Positions 8,707 to 17,446 of a stretch of DNA of 64,000 nt are shown here, piece by piece. Both the position numbers and the translations under genes were made by a program. How positions within the stretch are numbered: position 1 is the first letter of the stretch; every line of letters begins with the position of its first letter. This DNA is from Oceanisphaera pacifica (GTDB lineage: Bacteria; Pseudomonadota; Gammaproteobacteria; Enterobacterales; Aeromonadaceae): contig NZ_JAGDFX010000008.1 of assembly GCF_017498065.1 (NCBI RefSeq), positions 62,001 through 126,000 on the forward strand. Reading direction: 5' to 3'. Under the pieces are notes generated by a model. It did no database searches, was not told where the DNA came from, and was given only the letters and a program-made list of their open reading frames with translations.

Positions 8707-8958
8707 ATGGAATGTCGAAGTGGTTGCGGTGCCTGCTGCATTGCGCCAAGTATTAGTGGGCCTTTGCCCGGCATGCCTAATGGTAAGCCTGCGGGTGCGC
8801 CCTGTGCGCAGTTAATGGCGGATATGCGGTGTGCTATTTTTGGCCAACCCGAGCGCCCAGCGGTGTGTGCAAGTTTTAAGGCGATGAATGATGTATGCGG
8901 CGAGTCCAAAGACCAAGCCATTTGGCTGATTAGCGAACTAGAAAAGGCAACGAGTTAG
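8707..8958 (+). CDS. YkgJ-family cysteine cluster protein
   Basis: About 83 residues, starting MECRSGCGACC. The early cysteines (3, 7, 10, 11) plus later CAQL, RCAIFG and VCASF cysteines form the pattern of the YkgJ/UPF0153 zinc- or iron-chelating family. The ATG at 8707 is chosen because everything upstream in the frame overlaps panM and lacks the family start; a GAGAG ribosome-binding site precedes it. Function is unknown. Confidence 0.8.
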   Translation: MECRSGCGACCIAPSISGPLPGMPNGKPAGAPCAQLMADMRCAIFGQPERPAVCASFKAMNDVCGESKDQAIWLISELEKATS

Positions 8959-8960
8959 TA

Positions 8961-9061
8961 GCGCCCGGCACCCAGCACCCAGCTTAACATCCTAAAGCCA
9001 AAACCTGATGTGCATCAGGAGGGTGTTTGCTTTTTAGCTAGGCGCTTGGTGCTCGGCGCTG
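8961..9061. repeat. Palindromic intergenic repeat, family B (copy 1), with envC terminator hairpin
   Basis: The two ends, 8961-8985 (GCGCCCGGCACCCAGCACCC and on) and 9036-9061 (AGCTAGGCGCTTGGTGCTCG and on), are imperfect inverted copies. In the centre, CCTGATG-TG-CATCAGG (9004-9019) is a perfect 7-bp stem that, read on the minus strand, is followed by TTTTGG and may terminate envC. The same sequence family recurs at 14006-14039 and 20777-20850. Confidence 0.7.
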
Positions 9062-9063
9062 TA

Positions 9064-10260
9064 TTAAGACTTTAACCAGGGTAGGGGATTGACGGCTGAG
9101 CCTTGGTAGCGAATTTCGAAGTAGAGGCCAGTTTTATTTTGCGCGCCACTGTCGCCACTTAACGCTATGGGCTGACCGACTTTAACTTTATCGCCTGGGT
9201 TAAGTAACAGCGACTGATTATGACCATAAAGACTCATATAGCCTTTGCCGTGCTCAATGACCATCACCATACCAAAGCCATTTAGCCAATCGGCATACAC
9301 CACCTGTCCATTGGCAATGGCCTTTATTTCTTTGCCTGCGGGGGCACTAATAAATAGCCCTTTCCACTGTAATTGGCTGGTGCGTTTACTGCCAAACTTT
9401 TGTATTAATTTGCCTGTTAATGGCCAAGGCAAGGTGCCTTTTTTTAAGCCCGCAAAACTACCACTCAGCTTTGCCACTACTGGGGTTCGCCCCGAGCTGC
9501 CGGTTCGTTGCGCGGCTCGCGCTTCTCGCTCAGCACGTTCGCGCTCGGCTTTTTCTTGGGCGGCCTTAATTTGGCGCTCTAAATGATTAGCGGCTTGGCG
9601 CAGGCTAGTTAGCCTTTGGTTACCCTTATCTAAGGCGTTATTCAGCTGCTTAGCGGTGGCCGCTCGTTTACGTTGTTGGGTGCTTAAGTTGTCTTGCTCT
9701 TGTTGCTGGCGAGCCAGTAATTGATTTAATTGCTGGCGGCTTTGTTCAGCTTGGTGGCGGTTGTTAGCCAGCTGTTGTTGAGTTTTGGCTAATTGCTGTA
9801 AGGCTTGGGCGCGCGCTTTATTTAAATGGGCGTAATAGTGTAATAAGCGGTCTATTTCGGTGCTGTCTTGGCCATTGAGCAATAATTTTAAATAGTCGTG
9901 GCGACCATTTTGATAGGCAGCGCGGAGTTGTTCGGCGAGTAACACTTGTTGCTGTTGAGCTTGTTGGGTTAATTGCTGATGCTCTTTATCTAACTTAACC
10001 AAGGCAGCTTCGTTATCGCTTAACTTATTTTGTGTTTGGTTAAGTTTACGCGCCATGGTAGAAATGGCTTTTTCATCTTTCGCAAGTTGTTGTTGTAACT
10101 GCTTTAATTTGTTTTTTTGCTGCTGCAAGTTTTGTTGCTGGCTGGCAATTTGTCCTTGTACGTTTTTTAGCTCTTTACTGTCGTCTGCCAATGCGAAAGT
10201 GCCGATCATAAGACCGGCACTTAATAACACTAATGTAATGAACTGTCGCTTTTTGCCCAT
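9064..10260 (-). CDS. envC: Murein hydrolase activator EnvC
   Basis: Periplasmic activator of septal amidases, controlled by FtsEX (2096-3704). 398 residues: signal peptide (FITLVLLSAGLMIGTFALA), a long Gln-rich coiled coil to about residue 250, then a C-terminal LytM/M23 domain. The LytM domain is degenerate as in other EnvC proteins: the usual HLHFE active-site motif reads GLYFEIR, so it should activate amidases but not cut peptidoglycan itself. It starts 7 bp after gpmI, and the gpmI-envC pair is conserved in E. coli. Confidence 0.93.
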   Translation of the reverse strand: MGKKRQFITLVLLSAGLMIGTFALADDSKELKNVQGQIASQQQNLQQQKNKLKQLQQQLAKDEKAISTMARKLNQTQNKLSDNEAALVKLDKEHQQLTQQAQQQQVLLAEQLRAAYQNGRHDYLKLLLNGQDSTEIDRLLHYYAHLNKARAQALQQLAKTQQQLANNRHQAEQSRQQLNQLLARQQQEQDNLSTQQRKRAATAKQLNNALDKGNQRLTSLRQAANHLERQIKAAQEKAERERAEREARAAQRTGSSGRTPVVAKLSGSFAGLKKGTLPWPLTGKLIQKFGSKRTSQLQWKGLFISAPAGKEIKAIANGQVVYADWLNGFGMVMVIEHGKGYMSLYGHNQSLLLNPGDKVKVGQPIALSGDSGAQNKTGLYFEIRYQGSAVNPLPWLKS

Positions 10261-10267
10261 AGGCTGA

Positions 10268-11800
10268 TTATTTCAGAACCATCAGCGGCTTACCAGTCAT
10301 TTGCTCAGGTGTTTCCATGCCTAGCAAGTTCAACATGGTTGGCGCTAAGTCCGATAAACGTCCTTTAGCGGCAGGCGTTGCGTCTCTGCCCACATAAATA
10401 AGCGGAACCGGCAGAGTAGTGTGTGCGGTTTGCACTTGTCCTGTTACTGGGTTGATCATTTGTTCAGCGTTACCATGATCGGCAGTAATTAATGCCTCGC
10501 CACCCACTTCTTTTAGTGCCGCGACAGCGCGGCCCACAGATTTATCTATGGCTTCACAGGCTTTTACTGCTGCTTCAAACACACCGGTATGGCCCACCAT
10601 ATCGCCATTGGGGTAATTACAAATAATCACATCAAAGGCTTGGCTTTTAATGGCTGCTACTAGCTTGTCGGTGAGTAGTTCAGAGTTCATTTCTGGCTGC
10701 AAGTCGTAAGTGGCCACTTGTGGGCTTGGGATCATTTCCCGCTGTTCACCCTTAAAGCAGGCTTCGCGGCCGCCATTAAAGAAGAAGGTAACGTGAGCGT
10801 ACTTCTCGGTTTCAGAAATGCGCAGCTGAGTTTTACCGTGCTCCGCTAGCCACTCCCCTAGGGTATTAGGCAAGTCCTCGGGCGGATAAGCACAAGCAGT
10901 TTCAATATCGGCGGCATACTCGGTGAGCATCACAAAGTCACTCAGCGCGGGGCACTGGGTGCGAGTAAATTCGCTAAAGTCTTTTTGCACAAAAGCGCGC
11001 GTCAGTTCACGGGCGCGATCGGCGCGGTAATTCATAAAAATCACGGCATCGCCGTCTTCAATACGCACCGGCTCGCCTAAGGTAGTGGCGGTTAAAAACT
11101 CATCGCTTTCGCCTCGCTCGTAAGCCGCCTGCAACCCGGCTGTGCCATCAGCGGCATGATATTCAGCCGCACCTTGGGTGAGTAAGTCGTAAGCCACTTG
11201 CACCCGCTCCCAGCGGTTATCGCGGTCCATGGCAAAATAACGACCCACAATAGAGGCTAAACGGCCTTTACCTAGTTTGGCGCATTCATTTTCGATTAAC
11301 TCAATAGAGCTTAATGCCGAACGAGGAGCCACATCTCGACCATCTAAAAAACCGTGTATATAAATTTTATCAGCCCCGCGCTCGGCGGCCATTTTTATCA
11401 TAGTCACCATTTGATCTTGGTGGCTATGCACGCCCCCCGCCGACAGTAATCCCATAATATGCACAGCTTTGCCCTGCTCGGTGGCACCGTCTATGGCTTT
11501 GGTTAGGGTGGGGTTAGTAAAAAAGTTGCCGTCTGCAATGGCTTTATCAATGCGTGTTAAATCTTGATAAACAATACGACCCGCACCAATATTAACGTGT
11601 CCCACTTCAGAGTTGCCCATTTGGCCCTCGGGCAAGCCTACATCATGGCCCGAAGTGGAAATCAGCATTGAAGGACAGTCTTGCATTAAGCCATCCAGTA
11701 CCGGGGTGTGTGCGGTGTGAATAGCGTTATGTTCGGTGTTTTCACTATAGCCCCAGCCATCCATAATGATGAGCACTAGGGGCTTTTTGGTCGAGTTCAT
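10268..11800 (-). CDS. gpmI: 2,3-bisphosphoglycerate-independent phosphoglycerate mutase
   Basis: Glycolytic and gluconeogenic enzyme interconverting 3- and 2-phosphoglycerate, manganese dependent. 510 residues. The alkaline-phosphatase-fold metal site DGWG is at 14-17 and the phosphoserine nucleophile is Ser64 in [10 protein letters not shown]. The C-terminal metal ligands occur in [11 protein letters not shown]. It is first in a gpmI-envC operon and divergent from yibN. Confidence 0.96.
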   Translation of the reverse strand: MNSTKKPLVLIIMDGWGYSENTEHNAIHTAHTPVLDGLMQDCPSMLISTSGHDVGLPEGQMGNSEVGHVNIGAGRIVYQDLTRIDKAIADGNFFTNPTLTKAIDGATEQGKAVHIMGLLSAGGVHSHQDQMVTMIKMAAERGADKIYIHGFLDGRDVAPRSALSSIELIENECAKLGKGRLASIVGRYFAMDRDNRWERVQVAYDLLTQGAAEYHAADGTAGLQAAYERGESDEFLTATTLGEPVRIEDGDAVIFMNYRADRARELTRAFVQKDFSEFTRTQCPALSDFVMLTEYAADIETACAYPPEDLPNTLGEWLAEHGKTQLRISETEKYAHVTFFFNGGREACFKGEQREMIPSPQVATYDLQPEMNSELLTDKLVAAIKSQAFDVIICNYPNGDMVGHTGVFEAAVKACEAIDKSVGRAVAALKEVGGEALITADHGNAEQMINPVTGQVQTAHTTLPVPLIYVGRDATPAAKGRLSDLAPTMLNLLGMETPEQMTGKPLMVLK

Positions 11801-12046
11801 AGTGTAAGCCTAAGTTTGTGATTTTAAAGTGCAAGTCGAGAACAACAATCATTGCTATTTTACTCTGGCCATCTTACTACAAATGGCAATTTACTGGCCA
11901 CCCGAAGCCGATGGCGGTAGCGAAAAGAGTGACCTGTGTCCGGTATTTGTGGCCGTTCACAAAAACGGAGCTGCTGTTATTTACCGATACGCCATGTATA
12001 CTCGTTTTTTTGTGTATTTTGACCTTAAACTTAAAGAAGTAATCCC

Positions 12047-12475
12047 ATGCAAGAGTATCTTGATTTTTTTACAGACAGCCCCATGCTGGTCATTGTTTGG
12101 TTTGGTTTAGTGGTTGCCATTATTGCAATGAGCATTATGGCTAAGTTGAGCAAAGTAACTGTGCTTAGCACGCAAGAGGCAGTGACGCTTATCAATAAGC
12201 AAGAGGGTGTGGTTATTGATATACGAGGCGCCGAAGACTTTCGTAAAGGCCATATAGCCAATGCCATTAATGTGCCCGCCTCTCAGCTGAAAGAGAATAA
12301 CTTAAACCTGATTAAAAAATATCAGGGTAAGCCCGTTTTGTTAGTCTGTGAAACGGGTGTCACAACAGCGAGTGTGGGTCGATTATTATCTAAGGGTGGC
12401 TTTGCACAGGTTAACACCTTACGCGGTGGTATGACCGAATGGCGCACTCAAAATTTACCCGTGACTAAACGTTAA
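12047..12475 (+). CDS. yibN: Rhodanese-like membrane-anchored protein YibN
   Basis: 142 residues with one N-terminal membrane segment (about 13-32) and a single cytoplasmic rhodanese domain. The catalytic-loop cysteine is Cys101 in VCETGVTTAS. YibN is a likely sulfurtransferase; its true substrate is not clear from sequence. It heads the yibN-secB-gpsA group. In E. coli grxC lies between yibN and secB, but here only 28 bp separate them, so grxC is absent from this site. Confidence 0.88.
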   Translation: MQEYLDFFTDSPMLVIVWFGLVVAIIAMSIMAKLSKVTVLSTQEAVTLINKQEGVVIDIRGAEDFRKGHIANAINVPASQLKENNLNLIKKYQGKPVLLVCETGVTTASVGRLLSKGGFAQVNTLRGGMTEWRTQNLPVTKR

Positions 12476-12503
12476 TTTTTAATACATTTAATAAGGATAT
12501 CCC

Positions 12504-12995
12504 ATGGCTGAAGAAGTAAACGGTGCAGGCGCTGAAGAGCAGCAACAAGTTGAATTTCAAATCCAGCGTATTTATCTAAAAGACGTGTCTTTTGAAGCAC
12601 CAGGTACGCCGGTTGTTTTTCAAAAAGAATGGCAGCCCGAAGTAAAGCTAGACCTAGACACTAAGAGTTCTCGTTTGGGTGACAATATTTTTGAAGTGAT
12701 TTTAACGCTCACAGTAACCTGTAAGCTGGGTGAAAACGAAACGGCTTACTTGTGCGAAATTCAGCAAGCGGGTGTGTTCACGATTGGCAATATGGCCGAT
12801 CAGCAACTGGCGCACTGCTTGGGTGCCTTCTGCCCTAATGTTTTGTTCCCATATGCACGTGAAACTGTGAGTAGCTTAGTGGGCCGAGGTTCTTTCCCTC
12901 AGCTAAACTTAGCGCCCGTTAACTTTGATGCTTTGTTTGCGGCACACGTACAGCGTGCTCAAGAGCAGCAGCAAGCACAGCAGGCTGATGCCTAA
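12504..12995 (+). CDS. secB: Protein-export chaperone SecB
   Basis: Tetrameric cytoplasmic chaperone that keeps preproteins unfolded and hands them to SecA. 163 residues, normal length. The conserved central region ([43 protein letters not shown]) is clear. AAGGATAT precedes the ATG. Its stop overlaps the gpsA ATG by one base, which is conserved secB-gpsA coupling. Confidence 0.97.
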   Translation: MAEEVNGAGAEEQQQVEFQIQRIYLKDVSFEAPGTPVVFQKEWQPEVKLDLDTKSSRLGDNIFEVILTLTVTCKLGENETAYLCEIQQAGVFTIGNMADQQLAHCLGAFCPNVLFPYARETVSSLVGRGSFPQLNLAPVNFDALFAAHVQRAQEQQQAQQADA

Positions 12996-13999
12996 TGCAT
13001 AACGACGCCGCCATCTCGGTATTGGGTGCCGGCTCTTATGGTACCGCCTTGGCCATTGCCCTTGCGCGCAATGGCCATAAAACCCTGCTGTGGAGCCATA
13101 GGGCTGAACAAGTTGCGACCCTATCAGCTGAGCGCTGTAATCGGGTGTTTTTACCCGATGCGGCTTTTCCTGATAGCTTGATACCCATAGCTGATTTGCA
13201 GCAAGCGGTGCAGGCTAGCCGTAATTTGCTTATTGTGGTGCCCAGCCATGTGTTTGCCGATGTGCTAAGACAAGTTAAACCCTTTTTGCGTCCAGACAGT
13301 CGTGTTGCTTGGGCAACCAAAGGTCTTGATCCTAATACTGGTGCATTGTTGCAAGACGTAACGCGAGATGTATTAGGTGAGCAAACGCCATTGGCCGTAT
13401 TGTCGGGCCCTACCTTTGCTAAAGAGCTGGCCATGGGCTTGCCGACCGCGATTTCTTTGGCGGCTACTGAGCCCGAATTTGGCCAAGATTTAGCGGATTT
13501 ATTGCACTGTGGCCGTTCATTTAGGGTGTATTTGAATGACGACATGGTGGGCTTGCAGCTAGGTGGTGCGGTTAAAAATGTGATTGCGATAGGAGCAGGC
13601 TTAGCCGATGGGTTAGGCTTTGGCGCCAATGCCCGCACCGCACTAATTACTCGTGGCTTGGCAGAGTTACAGCGCTTAGGGGTTGCCTTAGGTGCTCAGC
13701 ACGAAACCTTTATGGGCATGGCCGGGCTTGGCGACTTAGTACTAACCTGTACCGATAATCAGTCCCGTAACCGTCGGTTTGGGTTAGCGTTAGGTCAGGG
13801 CAAAGATGTGCAAACCGCCATGGCTGATATTGGCCAGGTGGTAGAAGGGTATCGCAACGCCGCTGAAGTACAGCAATTGGCACAGCGCAATGGGGTGGAA
13901 ATGCCCATTTGCGAGCAAGTGTATCAAGTCTTGTATCAAGGCAAAAATGCCAAAGAAGCCGCCATTGCTTTACTTAGCCGCCATCGTAAAGCGGAATAA
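12995..13999 (+). CDS. gpsA: Glycerol-3-phosphate dehydrogenase [NAD(P)+]
   Basis: Makes sn-glycerol 3-phosphate from dihydroxyacetone phosphate for phospholipid synthesis. 334 residues. The nucleotide-binding loop GAGSYGTA is at 11-18, SGPTFAKE and [12 protein letters not shown] form the catalytic region, and the C-terminal substrate-binding domain contains [10 protein letters not shown]. The ATG overlaps the secB stop (TAATG). The gene ends before a repeat and a bidirectional terminator. Confidence 0.96.
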   Translation: MHNDAAISVLGAGSYGTALAIALARNGHKTLLWSHRAEQVATLSAERCNRVFLPDAAFPDSLIPIADLQQAVQASRNLLIVVPSHVFADVLRQVKPFLRPDSRVAWATKGLDPNTGALLQDVTRDVLGEQTPLAVLSGPTFAKELAMGLPTAISLAATEPEFGQDLADLLHCGRSFRVYLNDDMVGLQLGGAVKNVIAIGAGLADGLGFGANARTALITRGLAELQRLGVALGAQHETFMGMAGLGDLVLTCTDNQSRNRRFGLALGQGKDVQTAMADIGQVVEGYRNAAEVQQLAQRNGVEMPICEQVYQVLYQGKNAKEAAIALLSRHRKAE

Positions 14000-14005
14000 C
14001 TAAAA

Positions 14006-14039
14006 GCAGCGCCTAGCGCCCAGCACCAAGCGCCGAGCT
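14006..14039. repeat. Intergenic repeat, family B (copy 2)
   Basis: A G/C-rich run of short degenerate units (AGCGCCTAGCGCCCAGCACC and on) that matches the arms of the repeats at 8961-9061 and 20777-20850. A small hairpin (GGTCCAA / TTGGACC, about 14045-14062) follows it. It lies 6 bp after the gpsA stop. Confidence 0.65.
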
Positions 14040-14084
14040 AAAACGGTCCAATGAATTGGACCCTACAGAAGCCGAATTGCCATA

Positions 14085-14114
14085 AAAAAGGGAACCGTTT
14101 AGGTTCCCTTTTTA
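14085..14114. terminator. Bidirectional terminator between gpsA and nfuA
   Basis: The stem AAAAGGGAACC / GGTTCCCTTTT with a 5-base loop is followed by T residues on the plus strand and, read the other way, also ends in a T-run. It lies between the convergent gpsA and nfuA genes and can serve both. Confidence 0.9.
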
Positions 14115-14144
14115 TTTGGTAGTGCGGGGCCAACAGACTGTTAA

Positions 14145-14723
14145 TTAGTAATAAGAGTGCTCGCCGCGTTCGTGATCTGTGGCATCACGCACGCCGGTAA
14201 TTTCACCGGCAAACTGCTCAAGCAGTTGTTTTTCTATGCCATCTTTTAAAGTGACATCAATCATAGAGCAACCATTACAGCCGCCGCCAAATTGTAAAAT
14301 GGCTAACCCTTCTGGTGTAATCTCGGTTAACACCACTTGGCCACCGTGGCTGGCAAGCCCTGGGTTAATTTGCGATTGCAACACATACTCAACGCGATCG
14401 GTTAAGGGGGCATCATCAGGCACCTGCGCCATTTTAGCGTTAGGCGCTTTTAGGGTTAACTGCGATCCCATTTGGTCGCTCACAAAGTCAATTTCAGCGT
14501 CTTGTAAAAAAGACTCACTTTGCTTATCAACCACAGCTTCAAAGCCGTTATACGGCAAATGTATATCATCATGCTCAACCGCATCCGGTGGGCAGTAAGA
14601 CACCCCACACTCCGCATTTGGGGTGCCGGGATTGACCACAAACACACGAATATTAGTGCCTTCTGGTTGCTGCGATAGCAATTTACAGAAGTGTTCCTGT
14701 GCTGTTTCGGAAATATTAATCAT
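14145..14723 (-). CDS. nfuA: Fe-S biogenesis protein NfuA
   Basis: Iron-sulfur carrier that delivers 4Fe-4S clusters to target enzymes under stress. 192 residues from the ATG at 14723 ([12 protein letters not shown]); the longer frame to 14756 adds 11 non-conserved residues. An N-terminal degenerate A-type domain is followed by a C-terminal Nfu domain with the cluster-binding pair Cys149 and Cys152 in GGGCNGCS. It ends RGEHSYY, identical to the E. coli protein. Neighbours comF and bioH match the enteric order. Confidence 0.96.
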   Translation of the reverse strand: MINISETAQEHFCKLLSQQPEGTNIRVFVVNPGTPNAECGVSYCPPDAVEHDDIHLPYNGFEAVVDKQSESFLQDAEIDFVSDQMGSQLTLKAPNAKMAQVPDDAPLTDRVEYVLQSQINPGLASHGGQVVLTEITPEGLAILQFGGGCNGCSMIDVTLKDGIEKQLLEQFAGEITGVRDATDHERGEHSYY

Positions 14724-14794
14724 CGCTATCCTCGTAAACCTGACTAGACAACTCAACTTTTATCATACTCTTGTTGCCCCTGCTTGAATAGCCG

Positions 14795-15490
14795 TTAACG
14801 GCCAAGAGTGCGGCATACTGCCCATACTTCTACTTTTACAACGCCTTGATCGTACAATAGCTGGGTCAGCTCGGCCATGGTACTGCCAGTGGTAATCACA
14901 TCATCTAATAGCGCCACATGCTGATAAGAGATTGCACGGCAAGCAAAAGCTTGGTGCAAATTTTGTTGGCGCTCGCGGCGACTCAGGTGGGTTTGTGAGG
15001 CTGTTGAGCGCACGCGTTTTAAGCTGGTGCTATCTATAACAATCGGCAAGATATCTTGTATTCCACGAGCAATTTCATCGGCTTGGTTATAACCACGGCG
15101 CATTTTTCGCCACCAATACAAGGGTACCGGCATAACTACCTCTGGGTAGGGGGCGGTTACCTGACGCGCTAACAACTGGCCCAGTAAGCGGCCATTAAGT
15201 GCTCGCTGGTGATACTTTAAGTCATGAATTAGTCGCGCATAAGGAGGCTCAAAATCGGCAAGTACTTGCATGCGCTGCCACAGTGGTGGGTGGCGTTGGC
15301 ACTGGCCACAGCTGGCATCGGCCACTGACAACGGAAATGCACATTGCGGGCAGGGATACAGCAAATACGGCAATTCAGCTTGGCACAAGTCACAAATAAG
15401 TGGCTGTTGCTGGCAGTCGTGCCGACACAGCAAACACTGGCCCCACCATAACGGGGGAGATTGTAAGCGAGTCAGCAAGCGTTTTATCAT
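14795..15490 (-). CDS. ComF-family phosphoribosyltransferase-like protein (GntX/YhgH type)
   Basis: 231 residues from the ATG at 15490. The N-terminus carries a cysteine-rich double zinc-binding region (CLLCRHDC, CDLC, CPQC, CGQCQ), followed by a PRTase fold with the PRPP-binding loop VALLDDVITTGSTMAEL. This family includes ComF, needed for DNA uptake in competent bacteria, and E. coli GntX/YhgH, which is needed for use of DNA as a nutrient. The longer upstream frame overlaps bioH on the other strand and is not used. It is divergent from bioH with 28 bp between. Confidence 0.88.
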   Translation of the reverse strand: MIKRLLTRLQSPPLWWGQCLLCRHDCQQQPLICDLCQAELPYLLYPCPQCAFPLSVADASCGQCQRHPPLWQRMQVLADFEPPYARLIHDLKYHQRALNGRLLGQLLARQVTAPYPEVVMPVPLYWWRKMRRGYNQADEIARGIQDILPIVIDSTSLKRVRSTASQTHLSRRERQQNLHQAFACRAISYQHVALLDDVITTGSTMAELTQLLYDQGVVKVEVWAVCRTLGR

Positions 15491-15518
15491 GGCGGCATAA
15501 CCAGCAAAGGGTAATCTA

Positions 15519-16298
15519 ATGAGTGTATACGTAGAAAGGCGAGGCCAGGGCCCAAACTTGGTGTTATTACACGGTTGGGGCATGAATAGTGCGGTATGGG
15601 ACGGTTTAGCCATGCGACTAGAAAATGACGCTAGCCTATATCTAGTTGACCTACCCGGTTTTGGCCAAAGCGACGCGCTGCCCCCAGATGCCACTTTATC
15701 TGACTGGGTGCAGGCCATATTAGAGGTGGTGCCCCATCAAGCCACTTGGCTGGGCTGGTCGTTAGGGGGCTTGCTGGCAACACAAGCGGCATTGCTCGCG
15801 CCCAATAGAGTAAGTCAGTTGATCACTCTTGCCAGCTCGCCTTGCTTTGTCGCGAATGACACTTGGCCAGGTATTAAGCCTCAGGTGTTGGCCAACTTTG
15901 AACAGCAATTATTAGCCGATCATCAGGCGGTGGTTAATCGCTTTTTGGCGCTGCAAGCCATGGGCAGTGAGCATGCTCGCGAAGACATTCGTCAACTAAA
16001 AGCCAGTCTAGCCGCCAAACCGGCACCCAGCCCAACTGCTTTAGCGGCAGGCTTAGCCTTGTTAGGCGAGGTAGACCAACGCGCCCAGTTATGTGAGTTA
16101 CGCATGCCTTTATTGCGCCTTTATGGTCGGTTAGACGGCTTAGTTCCTCACCAAGTTATTGTCAGGGTGGAGGCGTTACTACCAGAAGATGTTCAGTATC
16201 GGCACAGCCATATAGAAGCCAAAGCGTCCCACGCGGCCTTTATTTCTCACCCAGATGCCACCGCAGAGCGCATTAAGCTCTTCTTGCAGCAAAACTGA
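15519..16298 (+). CDS. bioH: Pimeloyl-[acyl-carrier protein] methyl ester esterase BioH
   Basis: Alpha/beta hydrolase that ends pimelate assembly in biotin synthesis by removing the methyl ester. 259 residues. The nucleophile is Ser81 in GWSLGG, the oxyanion region HGWGMNS is at the start, the acid lies in YGRLDGLVP and the histidine in KASHAAFISHP. AAAGGG precedes the ATG. Location next to comF and nfuA is the conserved enteric position. Confidence 0.93.
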   Translation: MSVYVERRGQGPNLVLLHGWGMNSAVWDGLAMRLENDASLYLVDLPGFGQSDALPPDATLSDWVQAILEVVPHQATWLGWSLGGLLATQAALLAPNRVSQLITLASSPCFVANDTWPGIKPQVLANFEQQLLADHQAVVNRFLALQAMGSEHAREDIRQLKASLAAKPAPSPTALAAGLALLGEVDQRAQLCELRMPLLRLYGRLDGLVPHQVIVRVEALLPEDVQYRHSHIEAKASHAAFISHPDATAERIKLFLQQN

Positions 16299-16664
16299 CT
16301 CCAGCCAAACCATGTATTTGGTCGTTATTTTAACTGCAAAATAATATTCCGCTCTAAAGCTTCACACTGCAAACTGTAATTAGAAATGTCTAATTTACAA
16401 CCTTGATCACATAATCGTTAATGTATTTCTCGTTTTCGTTAACGATTTAAGTCTGTTTTTTTACTTGTGAATACCTCGCCCTCTTATTTTAATCTTTATT
16501 AAACAAAGGTTTGTTGATTTTCCTGTGTCTTTTGGTGAGCGTTTGAACGACTTACTCTATGGTGCTGCTTATCACCTGAAAAAATAAATAATTTACATTT
16601 TTCACTGATATCGTTTACATTGGTATTGTTAACGTTAAGTTTCTGTATTGTGAATGAGGTGAGC
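16299..16664. other. 366-bp AT-rich intergenic region upstream of the ureide block
   Basis: No convincing ORF. It separates bioH from the accessory racemase gene. It contains two perfect 10-bp palindromes sharing GTTAAC: TCGTTAACGA at 16436-16445 and TTAACGTTAA at 16629-16638, the latter 26 bp before the racemase ATG. These are candidate regulator sites for the downstream genes. No clear terminator for bioH was recognised. Confidence 0.5.
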
Positions 16665-17378
16665 ATGAAGATTAAAATTATTAACCCTAATACTACCCAA
16701 GCATTTACTGATGCGCTGCAAACCTTGGGCAATGCTGTCTGTCAGCCTGATACTGAGATCGTAGCGATCAGCCCTATTAATGGGCCAAGTACCATCGAAA
16801 GCTTTTATGATGAAGCGCTAGCGGTACCTGGTGTGTTTGAAGAAATAATCAAAGGGAATAAAGAGGAAGGTGTCGATGCGTACGTATTAGCTTGTTTTGG
16901 TGACCCTGGGCTTTATGCTGCTCGAGAGTTAACGAGCAAACCAGTTCTTGGTATTGCTGAGGCAGCCTTTCATATGGCAGTGATGGCTAGTGCATGCTTT
17001 AGTGTAGTGACGACTTCAGCGCGAATGCGTTTTATGACAGAGCACTTAGTTACCCGTTACGGTTTTGATGCACAGTGTAAAAAAATACGCACCACGCCGA
17101 TGCGAGTGGCTGATCTTGCTAATTCACCAGATGAAGCCGTGGCCAAAGTCATTGCGGAATGTATTTCGGCACGGGAAGAAGATCATGCTGAAGCCATCGT
17201 ATTAGGCTGTGCAGGCATGTCACCGTATCGTGAAAAAATTGAACAAGCGGCAGGCATTCCGATCATTGACGGCACAGTAGCAGCGATTAAGTTGTGCGAG
17301 GCTATGGTGGGCATGGGTTTAGGTACTAGCAAGGTGTTGACCTTTAACTGGCCGCGCCCTGAGATGAAGACCAACTAA
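16665..17378 (+). CDS. Hydantoin/allantoin racemase family protein (Asp/Glu racemase superfamily)
   Basis: Racemase of 5-membered ureides such as allantoin or 5-substituted hydantoins. 237 residues from the ATG at 16665 (MKIKIINPNT), preceded by a GAGGTGA site. Both catalytic cysteines are present: Cys77 in LACFGDPG and Cys182 in VLGCAGMS. The next gene is an NCS1 permease, then a GntR regulator and a purine-type deaminase, so allantoin in a purine-degradation route is the favoured substrate; hydantoin salvage is the alternative. Confidence 0.85.
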   Translation: MKIKIINPNTTQAFTDALQTLGNAVCQPDTEIVAISPINGPSTIESFYDEALAVPGVFEEIIKGNKEEGVDAYVLACFGDPGLYAARELTSKPVLGIAEAAFHMAVMASACFSVVTTSARMRFMTEHLVTRYGFDAQCKKIRTTPMRVADLANSPDEAVAKVIAECISAREEDHAEAIVLGCAGMSPYREKIEQAAGIPIIDGTVAAIKLCEAMVGMGLGTSKVLTFNWPRPEMKTN

Positions 17379-17446
17379 TAGTAACAACTGGACGAAGAGA
17401 TCTACTAGGGTCGAAGCCAGTGTGACGCAATGCTGAGGATTATATT

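Noticed and set aside
9064-10260. Active M23 peptidase
   Set aside because: The HxH metal motif is replaced by GLYFE, so it is the activator EnvC and not a peptidase.
11818-12110. Plus-strand ORFs in the gpmI-yibN gap
   Set aside because: Two overlapping frames in an AT-rich promoter region, no family match, and the second runs into yibN.
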